From positions 81,390,403-81,454,402 of the forward strand of contig NC_135714.1 in the NCBI RefSeq assembly GCF_964656455.1: DNA of 64,000 nucleotides. The letters run 5' to 3'. This stretch comes from Halichoerus grypus. Taxonomy: Eukaryota; Chordata; Mammalia; Carnivora; Phocidae. The notes under the pieces were generated by a model, which was given only the letters and a program-made list of their open reading frames with translations, did no database searches and had not been told where the DNA came from. Position 1 is the first letter of the stretch; each line of letters begins with the position of its first letter. Positions 12,030 through 23,999 of the stretch are shown piece by piece. The position numbers and the translations under genes were made by a program.

Positions 12030-12185
12030 AGTCAGTAGAGCACAACAGGTAAACACATAGCAACGCAGGAGACACACTGCACTTGAACACCCACCTTACC
12101 AATTTCCAGTAGTGAGACCTTGAGCAAGTGATGGAACTTCTAGATTTCACTTTCCTCGTGTGTAGTGTAAGGACAATGTATCTAT
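12030..12185 (+). mobile_element. MIR element, 5' part
   Basis: Sense MIR phrase tgagaccttgagcaagtgat followed by tttcactttcctcgtgtgta. Its 3' part resumes at about 12735, so an LTR was inserted into it. Confidence 0.6.
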
Positions 12186-12712
12186 ATTAACTTTCCATTT
12201 CCAGTAACAAATTACCACAAACTTAATGGCTTAAAACAACACACACTATTGTCCATAGTTTCTATGGGTCAGGAGTCTAGGCACAGCTTAGCCAGGTCCT
12301 CTGCTCAGGGTCTCACCAGGCTGCAGTCAAGGCATCAGTTACACTGTGTTTTCATCTGGAGGCTCGACTGGAGAAGAATCTGCTTCCAAGCTCCCCTAGT
12401 TCGTTGGAAGAATTAATTTTCTTGCAGCAGCAGGACTGAGGATCCCAGCTTCTTCCTGGCTGTTGGCTGGGGGCTGCCCTCAGGTGTAAGAGGTCATCTG
12501 AAGTTCCTTGACACATGGCTTCTCCAACGTGGCCACTTATTTCTTTAAGCCAGAAAGGAGACTTCCTAGCTCCAGTCTGCCAAATGGGAGTCTTAAATAA
12601 TGTAACATAATCACATGGCATTTGTCACATAGTGTAACCTAGTCAGGGGATTAATGAGTGTCATACTATCACTTGTGCCGTATTCTATGGTTAGAACTCT
12701 GTCTACCACAGT
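12186..12712 (-). mobile_element. Ancient LTR (MaLR/ERVL class), antisense
   Basis: Begins with the antisense LTR end aacaaattaccacaaactta, atggcttaaaacaacaca. The rest follows a family I know by pattern (tctgctcagggtctcacc, gaggctcgactgg) but cannot name firmly. It splits a MIR. Non-coding. Confidence 0.6.
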
Positions 12713-12734
12713 TTCCTTCAGAGGGCTACTTAAG

Positions 12735-12830
12735 TAGGTATATTATATTAAATTGCAGATGTAAAGCCCTTAACACAGTACCTGGCAGGTCTTAAACACT
12801 CATCAATTAGCTATTGTTCCTCTGCTTCTT
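12735..12830 (+). mobile_element. MIR element, 3' part
   Basis: Continuation of the MIR at 12030-12185: tgtaaagcccttaacacagt, acctggcaggtcttaaacactca and ttagctattgtt are the normal MIR 3' end in sense orientation. Confidence 0.6.
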
Positions 12831-14205
12831 TGTTGTTCTTTTTAAAATCTACTGCCAGAAGGGTATCAGCTTTTTAAGTTATAACTGAGCACTGGCCACA
12901 TCTTCTCATCACCATTTTACCTTCACAAGCTTGTCTTTTAAATATCTTTTCCGAGGCCCTGATCTCTCCTCTCTTTGCTGGTCACTGGATTAGCTTCCCC
13001 ACTAGCTGAGCATGGGGATGAACGAAGGTCATATTATCAGCATCTTCTCCAGCAAATCATGCCGTGATGATCTTAAGGAGAGAATTCCATTTGTCTGATC
13101 AACTTTTTTTCTATAGTTCTGAATCTAATAAATATTTTCCCACTCCCCTCCTTTGGCACATTTATTATTTCTCTGCTGCTTTCTTGTACCTCTACGCCAT
13201 CAGTGACAAGCCCTGTGCTGTTCTTGGCAGCTTTGCAGCATGTTTACTTCCAAACCTTTCAGAACAGTGTTTAAAATATTAGTAGCTTCCAATGTCTAAT
13301 TTCCTTTTGCTTAAGTGAAATTGACTGCCCTGTCCTTGTATCATTGAGCGTGTCCGTACCCAAGGTTCTTGGCATCCCATGGTATCCTGTGCCCTGTGTA
13401 AAAGGGACCTAAAAAGTTCATTGCCCAAAAGACAAATAAAATCTAGGGCTGAAAGAGATGTTGTAGTTACCGTTTGGATCTGTCAGAAGCTGGTATTAAA
13501 AATGGTACAGTACCGAAAAGGAAGGTCCAGACTTAAGGAGAGATAAAAAGAGAGAGAGAGAGAGAGAGACCCTAAGGAGGGACCATGTTGTCTACATAGT
13601 AGCCAGACTGAGATCAGAGATGGAAACCTACAGTCTGGTGCTCATGCTAAAGTCAAGTGGACTGAGACCCAAAAGGGAATTGAAGCAAAACAAGGAAGCA
13701 CTCCACTGTGCTTAAACATTGGTGCACATCGACCCAGGGGTAGAAATGGTGGCTGGTTAGGCAGATGGGCCAAAAGGACAGTGAACTGGAGGGAGAAAGT
13801 GTCATACCATATGAGATGATTTTTAGCCTCAGCTGTATCCAATCACTTTTAAGTTTATTAGCAATTGATTCTGGCAAGTGTGGTTCTGAAGTCTAGGGTT
13901 ACCCCAGCGGGCCCTGTTTCCTGGCCTGTGGGTACCATTTACAGTGTTTTCCTATGTGGACCGTGGCTGAGTCAGGCCATCTTCGGGTGTCAACTATTAG
14001 GACACTGGCGGCTTCATTTTTGACTGGTAATTCAACTCCAACCTGCATTATTTCCCTTCTCTCTTTACTTTTCCTGCTTCCAAAGTAGTCCCTTAAAGAA
14101 CTCCACTTTCAAAAATCCAGCTGTGTAAAACACTATGTACACACAAAAACATGAATGAACTCATGTTAACACATACTGGTGGTTATCCCTGGAGAGTACG
14201 TGTAG
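12831..14205. other. Intergenic stretch; only a GA run recognised
   Basis: A pure (GA)n run lies at about 13546-13569. The end of this interval (about 14100-14200) resembles an old L1 tail but is too diverged to call. No exon is recognised. Confidence 0.4.
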
Positions 14206-14706
14206 TGGTTTTCCGTGGTTGTTGTAAGAAATTACCACCCACACAGTGACTTAAAGCAACACCAACCCATCATGTCACAGTTCTGTAACTCAGAAGTCCA
14301 AAATGAGTCTCATTGGGCTAGAATCAAGATGTCAGAAGGGCTGTGTTCCTTTCTGGAGGCTTCAGAGGAGGATCTATTTCCTTGCCCTTCCCAGCTTCTA
14401 GAGACTGCCTGTGGCCCTTGGCTTCCGGCCCCTTCCTCCATCTTCATGTGAGGCCAGGTTCTCCTCCTCCTGCTGCCATCTCTGGTTTTGTCTTTGGACT
14501 TCCTCTTCTACTTTTAAGGAATTTTGTGATCACCTGGGGCCTACCAGAATAGAAGACAAGAATTTTCCTACCTCAAGGCCAGTTGATTAACAAACATAAT
14601 TCCATCTGCACCTTCAATTCTTCTTTGCCATGTAACCTAACATCGTCCCAGGTTCTGGGACTGGGATGAAGACAGCTGTGGGGGCCATTATTCTGCCTAC
14701 CACAGT
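14206..14706 (-). mobile_element. MLT1-type MaLR LTR, antisense
   Basis: Antisense MLT1 order: aagaaattaccacccacac, gacttaaagcaacacc, tcacagttctgtaactcagaag, gtccaaaatgagtctcattgggc, ttcctttctggaggcttc, and at the far end gccattattctgcctacca. About 500 bp, so close to a full solo LTR. Confidence 0.75.
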
Positions 14707-15189
14707 GGGATTATGGGTGATTTTGTTATTGTTATCGTTTATTTCACCTTATGTATATTTTAAAATTTCTATATAATAAACATGGATTACTTATATACAT
14801 TTTTAAAAATCAATTCACAAAACGATATAACTTTCTTATCCAAAATTTCCCCATCACTGTCCCTCCCCTAACATTACCATCACCACTACCACTATTTATC
14901 TTAAAGGGCAAAATACATCACCAAAATTTTCCATAGGAGACTACTCTTTCTTAGTTGCTTCTTTTAACAGCTCTATTATGTTTCCATCTTTGGATGCTTT
15001 GATTTACTATTTAAATTTTACTCTTTTTTTTTTTTTTTTTACTTCTGTAGTTGGGAATGGGGAAAATATTTGTCTTTAGAACTTTCTCCATCAGAGTCGC
15101 CATCGACTCTTTCACTTGAGAGAATTTTGACATATTTATAACATATACTCCTAGTCTCTGTCTGATATTTAGAAATAAAATCCATTGAT

Positions 15190-15690
15190 CTTGCCTCTTA
15201 TAATAAAAGCTTACATTTATGTAGTACTTATAATGTTCCAGGCACTGTTCTGAGCACTTTACATATATTAGGCTAACTCATTTACTCTACATAGTCGTTT
15301 AATGAGACAGCTGGTATCCTTTTAACCATTTTAAAGACAGAAATAAGGCACAGAGGGGGTGCCTGGGTGGCTCAGTCGTTAAGCGTCTGCCTTCGGCTCA
15401 GGTCATGATCCCGGGGTCCTGGGATCGAGCCCCGCATCGGGCTCCTGGCTCTGCGGGAAGCCTGCTTCTCCCTCTCCCACTCCCCCTGCTTGTGTTCCCT
15501 CTCTCGCTGTGTCTTTCTCTGTCAAATAAATAAATAAAATCTTTAAAAAAAAAAAAGAAATAAGGCACAGAGGAAGGAAGAAACTGAGACTCGGTAGAGT
15601 TAGGTAACTTGCCTAAGGCCACACAGCTAATAAGAGATGGAGCTGAAATTCAAACTCCAGAACCCAGAATCCATCCTCTGGTATATTGTT
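15190..15690 (-). mobile_element. MIR element split by a SINE
   Basis: Left part: ccaggcactgttctgagcac and ttacatatattaggctaactcat. Right part: aagaaactgagactcggta, taacttgcctaaggccacac and agctaataagagatgg. A CAN-SINE at 15356-15556 separates them. Confidence 0.85.
15356..15556 (+). mobile_element. CAN-SINE, young-looking
   Basis: Near-consensus head (GGTGCCTGGGTGGCTCAGTC), body, CT run and AAATAAATAAATAAAATC tail. A perfect 16-bp target-site duplication GAAATAAGGCACAGAG lies at 15340-15355 and 15557-15572, inside the older MIR. Confidence 0.98.
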
Positions 15691-16261
15691 ATATTGCCAC
15701 TCATGTTTTTCTATCTTCTTATTCCAACATTTTTTCTTAATTTACCATAATTTTTTTCATCTCTTATTCCTTTTGCCCAAATTACCTTTTTTTTTGAGAA
15801 TCTAATTTCTTCTATTAGCATAGCAGGATCAGGAAAGGAAGTACAGCATCTCTCATAATCTCTATTCTTCTAGGCACATAAGTGCCAGGAATTCTACTGG
15901 TGATTACTCTTTTTTGGAATATTACTGACTGTTCACTGCTGTATTCTTCAATCCTCTATTCGTACAAGTTGATTCTAAGTATTTGGTTTCCTTTCACTTT
16001 TTTTATTATTTCTGATCATGTTTGAATGCTTTCTGCAACATAGTTAGATCCTGTTCTATCATAATCAAAACAAATATTATACTCCAAAATCAAATTCTCT
16101 GTTACATTTGTTTTAGAAAAGAAGAAGAGAAACTGATGTATATCTATTGACTTTTAAGCCAGGAAAGAGGAGATGCTTTTTCAAAGTTTATTTAACCTTG
16201 GTACCAACCAGCATGTGGTATCACCCCTATTTTACAACTAAGAAATGAAACCTTAGAGAAT

Positions 16262-16480
16262 AATTGTATCTACAATTTACTGATGGCTTGCTTTGATCCA
16301 CCATCTGTTTTCATGCAGGATCTTATTCAATCCTCAGAACCATACGAGGTAGTATTTCTTATCCCCAGGAAACTGAGGCTTAAAGGGGTTAAATAAATTC
16401 CCCCCAAATCATCTAGTAAACATGGTTTATCTGACTTTAAGGACTATTGTCTTTTCCCATTACCACACGCGGATCTTGGC
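16262..16480 (-). mobile_element. MIR element
   Basis: Antisense MIR blocks: gatcttattcaatcctcaga, cgaggtagtatttcttatccc, gaaactgaggcttaaaggg, followed by a diverged aaatcatctagtaaac. Confidence 0.7.
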
Positions 16481-17079
16481 TCCAGCTTCTGTTGGAGAAT
16501 CTGTTATTCTTATGTTTTTCAATCTTACTCTTCAGGAATTTCTATAAATTGGGGTAAATTCACATGCCTACAGAACCCAAACAGGTGATAAGAGGGAGCA
16601 AGACAAACTATGTATCAGGGATGCAATGATGTGAGCTAAGTGGAAGTGGCAACTGATCCTAGACCCTAATACCTCCAGGGGCACGCACACGGATAGAACT
16701 GATTGTGAGACTGCATCCATGCACAAAATAAAGGCTGGGAAGGCCCACATCCAATAGTGACTGACACCAGCTGGCTGAGGGCTCAGGAGCTTGGAGCCCT
16801 AGTGTAACATTTTCATGTGGGAATGCCATCCCATGTTCCAAACCTTCAGATTTTTCAAGACAAGGCAGAAAGTTACACTTTTAAATTATAGCTCCTAATT
16901 TTTCAATGATGGCAATTAATTTGGCTCTTTGTTCTTGGGCCTTCAGTTCTTGGGCCTCTGTTCTGAGTACTTGCTTGTGTCCTCTTGTCCACTTTACTTT
17001 CCTCCCTTTTCCATAATGTCATGAAATTTCTTTTCCTTATGGCCTATGTCACTTTTTAAAGAAGTATTTCATTTCTAAG

Positions 17080-18128
17080 TTTTTTTTATTGAAATATAGT
17101 TGACATACAATCTTATATTAGTTTCAGGTGTACACCATAGTGGTCTGACATTTATATATACATTATGTAATGATCACCATAAGTCTAGTTACCATCTGTC
17201 ACTGTACTAACTTATTACAATATTATTGACTATATTCCTTATGCTATGCTATATCCCCATGACTTCTTTATTTCATCACTGTAAGTTTGTACCTCTTAAT
17301 TCTCTTTACCTATTTTACCCATCCCTCTACCCCCTGTCCTCCGGCAACTACCTGTTTGTCCTCTGTATTTATGAGTCTGTTTCTGTTTTGTTTTGTTTTG
17401 TTTGTTTGTTTGGGTTTTTTTATTTTTTAAATTCCACATATAAGTGAAATCATACTGTATTTGTCTCTTTCTTTCTTATTTATTTCACTTAATGATAGCC
17501 TTTGGGTCCATCCATGTTGTTGCAAATGGCAAGATTTTTTGTTGTTGTTGTTGTTTTGGTTGAGTACTTCTCCATTGTGTGTGTGTATACATATATACAT
17601 AACATCCTCTTTATTCATTCATCTATCAATGGAAACTTAGGTTGTTTCCATATCTTGGCTATTGCAAATAGTGCAACAAACATAGGGGTGCATTTATCTT
17701 CATGAAGGAATGTTTTTAATTTCTTCAGATAAATACTCATAATTGGAATTGTGGATCATATGGTGTTTCTATTTTTAATTTTTTTGAGGAAACTCCATAC
17801 TGTTCTTCACAGTGGCTGCACCAACTTACATTCCCACCAACAGTGCACAAGAGTTTCTTTTTTTCCACATTCTCACCAACACTTTTTATTTCTTGTCTTT
17901 TTGATACTAGCCATTCTGACTGGGGTGAAGCGATAGCTTGTTGTGGGTTTGATTCTCATTCCCTTGATGATTACTGATGTTGATCATCTTTCCATGTGTC
18001 TGTCAGCCATCCATGTGTCTTCTTTGGAAAAATGTCTGTTCAGGTCCTCTCCCCATTTTGTAGTTGGATGTTTGCTTTTTGGTGTTGAGTTGCATGCATT
18101 CTTTATGTATTTTGGATATTAATCCCAA
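17080..18128 (-). mobile_element. LINE-1 3' end (3' UTR plus end of ORF2), antisense
   Basis: The 3' UTR comes first: attgaaatatagttgacatac and agtttcaggtgtacacc. The reverse complement of the ORF2 tail follows: agtgaaatcatactgtattt, tccatccatgttgttgcaaat, ttcccaccaacagtgcac and cttctttggaaaaatgtctg. Several T-runs and a TTG repeat (17539-17556) sit inside. About 1.05 kb is kept. 5'-truncated and inactive. Confidence 0.93.
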
Positions 18129-18132
18129 TCCC

Positions 18133-18425
18133 TCAAGTAGAATCTCTTCAGTGAGGCCTTTCCTGGCCATTTAATCTAAAATCGCAGCCCCCCCTTCACA
18201 AACACTCCACTATCCCCTTGCCTGAAATCTTACTCTCCTTAGTCCCTGTTACTATCTAACATAGGGTGTATTTTATTTATCTTTAATATTGTCTACCACC
18301 CTACTTAAATGCAAATTCCATGGGGAGCAAGGATTTTTGACTGTTTTATTTACTCCTTTATTTACTGTGCCTGACACATAATTGATGGTCAATAAGTAGT
18401 TCTTGAATGAATAAAGGAATTAGTG
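18133..18425 (+). mobile_element. LINE-2 3' end
   Basis: Sense L2 3' end: cagtgaggcctttcctggcc, aatgcaaattccatggggagcaa, then actgtgcctgacacataat and a terminal ttgaatgaataaa. It directly follows the L1 fragment. Confidence 0.75.
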
Positions 18426-19529
18426 AATGAAGAAATTCTTTATACCAGTTAGAAGTCTTCCTTCTTCCTAAATGAAAAGCCCTGGTGATATTACGAACTT
18501 CATCCTTCCCTTTTACAACACACTGTAATGCAAAACTTTGATGGCTTTGCTGGGGCTATTAACTTACCCCACTACATTTAGCCGTGGCATAATATCATTT
18601 AAAACCCCTCATCAGTTTTGAAAGAGAATGAGAAGTCTTTTTTCTTCATAACTGCCAATGACTCTTTTCATCATCCTTTTTCCCTGATAAAGTACATCTA
18701 ATAAATCTAAAATAAATCTAATTTCTTTGCTGTTCCAAAGTTCCTCTCACACCCATTCACAAGGTTTCGTCTCTATTATTCCATACATCTATTCTTACTT
18801 CATAGAATTTGAAGTGCTACAATCATATCCCTTCATTTTCTATCTATGGAATTAATAATCAAAATTCTCAGTACCTTTTTGCAGCAAATGTACAATGTAT
18901 GCTTTTCTAGTAAAGCTATGGATTCCTGCTTTCTACATGAAAAAGAGATTCTGAGCAATATTAAAACCATTACAGGCTTCATAGGATGCTAAAGATAAAC
19001 AGTAATAGATTTCTTAATTTTCAAAGATTGAGCCGTATTCTAAACCTGACAAAAGAGAGATTATAAACCCTGTATTTTTCAAAATATGGCCTGGAAAAGT
19101 CTTGTAGTGATTTTAAGCATCCAATGGGGCAAACTGTAGCTTCTAACCTCTTCTGTCCCCAGTAAGCCCCTGAGCTAATCCTGTCCTTTTGAACAGGACT
19201 GCTGCTTTCCTGCCCACCTTGTGACTCACAAGATTAGAGACCATGCCTTCCTTAAAGTCCCTTCCATCAAGAGTCTATGAATGTTGCTCATGCTGGGTCA
19301 GGAACTGACCACAAAATACTTAAGCTGTCATTGGTGTAAGATTCCTTGTTGGAATATTTTTGGAGTTCAAGGAGATGTATTTTCAAGCAGCAATTCAGTC
19401 TGCTTTTTAGTTTCTAAAGGATTTCTAGGAATCAAGGTTATCAAGAGACTGCCCTAACAGTTGAAGCTTCAATTACATTTTATTCTTCAACTTGATTTCA
19501 ATGGCTTCCAAAAAGTATTCGCCAAGTGA
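18426..19529. other. Intergenic stretch without recognised features
   Basis: AT-rich sequence. I recognise no repeat family, exon or RNA gene in it. Confidence 0.4.
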
Positions 19530-19840
19530 GGCCGTGGTGGGAAGCAAAAGAGATGCATAATGTCAGCCCTAAAAATGCTTGCCTTCTGGTAGAGAAGATC
19601 AAATTAACATCTTTAAAACAGCGAGAAGCCAAAAAATGCAAATTGGGTGGTACTGATCAGAAGTGCAGGAGTGGTTCAGAGAAAGGAGAGCAGAGTGGTC
19701 TGTAGGAATCACAAAAAGCCTCAGGAAAGAGGCAGTGTGTCAGACTGAAATTTAGGGGAGACTAGGATTAGGGTTGTCAGAGGAGGAAGGGGGTGCTGTG
19801 TAGTCAAGAGAAATAGCATAAGCTCAAGCACGGACATCTT
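19530..19840 (-). mobile_element. LINE-2 fragment, antisense
   Basis: Old L2 order in reverse: gccttctggtagagaag, a region resembling cagagagtggttcagagaaagg, and a later aggcagtgtgtcagactgaaa. Weakly conserved. Confidence 0.4.
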
Positions 19841-20584
19841 TCCTGAGGAATTCTAGGTGGAGGATAAAAATCTTCAACCTCCAGCCTTTTCCTCCCTTCC
19901 TCCAAAATGCATGATTGCCTGGCGCTCATGGGGTTTTAAAAGCACCCCAAGACCAAAGCCCATGTGCATCAGGTGAGAAGGCATGTAGAAGTCTATTCCT
20001 AGAATAAGAAGTGAGTAGTCTCTTGGTTTCTCCACTACATTTTGAAGACTATAAATGAGCAAATGTCAGATTCAAATAGATCCCTCAAGAAGGATCATTT
20101 TAGTTGACTGTTTGGGACTGGAAGCCTGTCTGGGCACGTACAAGCACACAGATATCAGTTACCTTTGGTTACCGAGGAGAGGAGGAGCAGGTGTCTAAAC
20201 AAAGCTGCTGCTAGCCAAACTGATTTAAAATGATACTGTGCTCCTCCACAGCCCCGGGGATTAGTGAGCGTGCAGCAGGCCCAAGATCACCTTCCTTTAT
20301 GGATGGCTTTTGAGGACACCTGTACTTAATTAACTGTCACAGTCAATGGCTACATCTGAAGCTGCCATTTTGTCCTGAAAGGATCACAAAGTTATAATAG
20401 CATAACACTGTTGAGCTTAGAACCTGGAGAGAGTGACTCCAGGTTGTTGGCCCCAGGCTCAGTGACTTCTGGAATGTTCCTGAGTCTCTCTGAGATCCAA
20501 TTTAACTCTAAGTAAGTTAGGCAAAGATGCAACTTACTATTATTCTTTCTTATTTCTGCGCTATTACTTTTCCTATTTGCCAGA

Positions 20585-21395
20585 ACACATTTCCTGAGCA
20601 CTTACTCCGTGCAAGGCTCTCTGCCAAATGTTTGAGAAAAGAAGGGAAACACAGAGATGAGTGAGGCAATTGATGTCCTCAAACAGTGTGAAATCTCCTT
20701 TGGTAGCTCAGTGCGGTAGAGTAAGGCTGAAATCGTAAGAGGGTACAGAATATACCAAGGGGAGGCAGGGCAGGGAGCGATTAATTTGGAGGGAAAGTTT
20801 CTGTGATGACTCCTCAGAGGTATTTTTTGACTTGTGTTTTGCAGAATAGACAATACATACCCTAATTGGGAAAAGAAACATTGCATGATAACGGGAGTGT
20901 AAACAAAGGCACAAAATATGAAAATGCATGATGTATTTGGAAAATGATCAGGAGCCCAGTGTGGATGGAGGGGATATAATGAAAAATATGTTTTGTTTTG
21001 TTTTATTTTTATTTTTGTTTTATTTTATTTAATTAGTTTATTTATTGAGAGGGAGAGAGAGAGAGAGAGAGCATAAGGAGGCGTTGGGCAGAGGCAGAGG
21101 GAAAGAGAGAGAATTTTAAGCAGGTTCCATGCCCAGCGTGGAGCCTGATGCAGGGCTTGATCTCATGACGCTGAAATCATGACCTGAGACAAAATCAGGA
21201 GTCAGACTCTCAATTGACTGAGCCATCAGACACCCTGAAAAATATGTTTTAAAAGGTAGGTTGAAGCCAGATGATGGAGAAGTTGAGTGCCAGGCTAAGA
21301 AGATATAATTTTATTTTCTAGATACAATAATACAGAGTTACTGAAAGTTTTGAGCAGAAGGATATAGCATGACCATATGTAAGTATTAGTATGTG
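20585..21395 (-). mobile_element. LINE-2 fragment, antisense, split by a SINE
   Basis: cctgagcacttactccgtgc at the left, aaacaaaggcacaaaatatg in the middle, and, after the SINE, tctagatacaataatacag and gttttgagcagaaggat. These are the ordered blocks of an antisense L2. The right end abuts an LTR. Confidence 0.6.
20995..21235 (-). mobile_element. CAN-SINE, older subfamily
   Basis: Minus-strand copy with a longer, T-rich degenerate tail and a diverged head complement (ctgagccatcagacaccc). A perfect 15-bp target-site duplication TGAAAAATATGTTTT lies at 20980-20994 and 21236-21250. The internal divergence is greater than in the GGGGCGCCTGGG-type copies. Confidence 0.95.
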
Positions 21396-21396
21396 A

Positions 21397-21980
21397 AGGG
21401 TGGCAGACTATGCCACTCCAAAATATACTATTTTGGCATAAGGATTATTTTGAGTGGAAAGCAATTGAGAAGAAGCAGATATAAGAATAGCTCCCTACAT
21501 CCCCCTGTTTGCCTAAAAGCGGGACATAAATTTGTAAAGGTGTCCCCTTCCTTCTCTACCAGAAATAACAGAAGTTAAACACTGGAGACAACTCTAGCCT
21601 TTACCTGCCCAAAGAAATCTACAAAGAGGAATCTACATAACAAAACTTGCTGAAACTAGCCCTTAGGTACTATTACTTTCCCCGTATATTTACCTTCCCA
21701 CAATTTGCCACTCCTAGAGGCTCAAAGTCTTTTTCTTCTGTCTTGTCATTTCTCTAAAAAATTGTTCTTTGTTAAGCTTTATAAGCCCAAGTTCTAACCA
21801 CTCTTTTGAGTTATTCACCACTGGATGCTCCCATGTGTGTGCACAATGCATTTGTTATTAAAATTCTGTTTGTTTTTCTATTATTGATCTGTCTTTGTCA
21901 GTCCAATTTATGGGGCCCCAGCCAACAAAGCTAAGATGGGTAGAAAGAAAATAATTTTTCCCTTCCCTACCTGTGCTACG
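21397..21980 (+). mobile_element. Solo LTR of a class I (ERV1-type) endogenous retrovirus
   Basis: LTR-like architecture in sense orientation. The U3 start is around ggcagactatgccactccaaa. An ATTAAA polyadenylation-type signal lies at about 21858-21863. A U5-like end follows (gatctgtctttgtcagtcca, then ggggccccagccaacaaag and gggtagaaagaaaat). There is no gag, pol or env next to it, so it is a solo LTR. I cannot name the family. Confidence 0.6.
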
Positions 21981-22206
21981 AGGGTCATGATGGATGGATT
22001 CAAGATAAAAAAGGCCAGTGAGGACCAGCAATCACCATATTTCTAGAATGAGATGACAGAGGCCTGAGAGAGAGTGAGAGAGAGTGAGAATGGCCACAAG
22101 GGGCAGATTCAGTATGCAGGCCGAGGTACAGGGAAGAATAGAGGCTGGCTCCAAATTTAGCTTCAGTTGGTATTTGCATGTCATCTTCTACCACACTTTC
22201 TATGAA

Positions 22207-22403
22207 CATCCATCTCATGGACTAGGACTTGGACCTATTTCTATTCACAAAGAAACTTAAGTTTACAGACCTTCTAGATCTTCCCAGACCACAATTAGCT
22301 CTGAATGGACTAAGACTGGCAAAGGATCTGATTTCAAATCCGGTAGCTGGACGGTAGAGATACTTTCAAATGAGAAAGAGGAAACAAGAACCAATTTGTG
22401 AAG
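22207..22403. repeat. Left arm of a near-identical inverted repeat
   Basis: About 190 bases read as the reverse complement of 23695-23885, with roughly 7-8 differences by hand alignment (about 96% identical). Shared landmarks are ccatctcatggactaggact, accttctagatcttcccag and aaaggatctgatttcaaatc. It is not a repeat family that I recognise. Confidence 0.93.
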
Positions 22404-23214
22404 AAAGAGATGATGTTCAGCTGCCTGGTGTAGAGATGGCCCCACAGTAATTAAGAATGTTCATAGCATTTGACAGAGATGACGACTGCTGTTTCAGATA
22501 TTTGTGAACATTTAGGGTAATCTTTGGTTGTTTTTCTTCATTTGTTTCTTTGGAAATTAACCTTTGAGGAAACATAAGTTTCAGTTCTAATGAATCTTCC
22601 ACATTGAAGACAAGATAGAAAATACTCTCAGAGACTGAATCTCTTCTAGAAAACTTCATCAGCATCAAGATAAACATTACAGGAAATCTTGTAACAGACC
22701 TATGAAGGTCACAACCTTGTCTTTTAAGGGGGAGACCAGGCCTTTGATATGATAGTGCAGGATGAAGATCATTTATTTTACTTTCATCTATTAAGGCCCT
22801 TATTTACATAAGCTATTGCTTTTGGCCTATTACAACAGCTTACGCTTTCCTGAATCCAACCCCAGAACATCCTCTTTTCCAAAGATTCTGAGGAGGGGGG
22901 ACTTCACTTGAGATCTTGGATGCTCCAAAGAGGCAGCACCCCAAGAGCACACCTCTGCCCTGGGCAACCTGCATGCCTTGCCTCAGGAACAGAAGGGACA
23001 GCCAGCATTTTCTCCAAAAAGCTTATTCAGGAGTCTGGAAGTGAAACAGTTCAATGGAAAATGTGTTGCAGAGCTTCCAATTCCTCTGAAAGTAAACCTA
23101 ATGCCCTCATGTACCTCCAGAGTAATTATTAAAGTCTTTATCTGTTGAAAACTTTAAAGAGATTCTGAAAATTAAGAATTAATACATTTAAATGCTCTTG
23201 ATCTCTTCTTGAAC

Positions 23215-23276
23215 ATCTTGATCATCTTGAACAATTTAGGTTATAACACTTGCTTTTAGTGCCTCTAAAACACTTG
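23215..23276 (+). repeat. Local direct repeat, copy 1
   Basis: ATCTTGAACAATTTAGG, ttgctttta and ctctaaaacactt match 25870-25930 in the same order and spacing (about 80% over about 65 bases). It lies just left of a SINE. Confidence 0.7.
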
Positions 23277-23290
23277 TGAAACATAATTTT

Positions 23291-23482
23291 TAAAAAGATT
23301 TTATTTACTTATTTCAGAGAGAGAGAGGGCACAAGTGGGAGGGGCAGAGAGAGAAGGAGAGAAAGTCCCAAGCAGACTGAGCATGAATCCTGACGCAGGG
23401 CTCAATCTCAGGACCCTGATATCATGACCTGAGCCTAAACCAAGAGTTGGACGCTTAACTGACTCTGCCACCCAGGTGCCCT
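23291..23482 (-). mobile_element. CAN-SINE
   Basis: Minus-strand copy, AAAAAGATTTTATTTACTTATTT at its left, head complement ctgccacccaggtgccc at its right. Perfect 14-bp target-site duplication TGAAACATAATTTT at 23277-23290 and 23483-23496. It lies in the spacer between the inverted-repeat arms. Confidence 0.96.
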
Positions 23483-23694
23483 TGAAACATAATTTTGAAT
23501 ACATTGTTGAATGACAAAAATAAAAATATAAAGCAAATTTGGTTCCACGGATGTGGGAATTTTGATGGGTTCATTCATAGTTATACTTTAGCAGTGTGTT
23601 GACCCAAATTAACATTTTATGATACTTGTTACCGGCCAAAAAGTATTCACAGCCTAGGATTCTTGAGCAATCGTGAGTGAATTCTTGAACAAAG

Positions 23695-23885
23695 TGGTTC
23701 TTGTTGTTTCCTCTTTCTCATTTGAAAGTATCTCTACTGTCCAGCTACTGGATTTGAAATCAGATCCTTTGCCAGTCGTGTCCATTCATAGCTAATTGTG
23801 GTCTGGGAAGATCTAGAAGGTCTGTAAATTTAAGTTTCTTTGTGAATAGAAATAGGTCTAAGTCCTAGTCCATGAGATGGATGTG
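23695..23885. repeat. Right arm of the inverted repeat
   Basis: Reverse complement of 22207-22403. The arms are separated by about 1.29 kb. A 3-base insertion (aac) near 23704 is the only clear indel. Beyond about 23886 the match to the left arm falls away. Confidence 0.93.
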
Positions 23886-23999
23886 TGTGCTTGAGGTTTG
23901 CCTCTACTTACAAAAGAAAACTTGCATAAATTTGCCATTAGGGAGACAATTCTATTTTTTATCCAAAAATAGAACTTGAGTCCTGTGCTACGCTATCAC

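Noticed and set aside
21397..21980. A possible full endogenous retrovirus around the LTR
   Set aside because: No gag, pol or env-like sequence and no second LTR lie within the flanking kilobases. It is a solo LTR.
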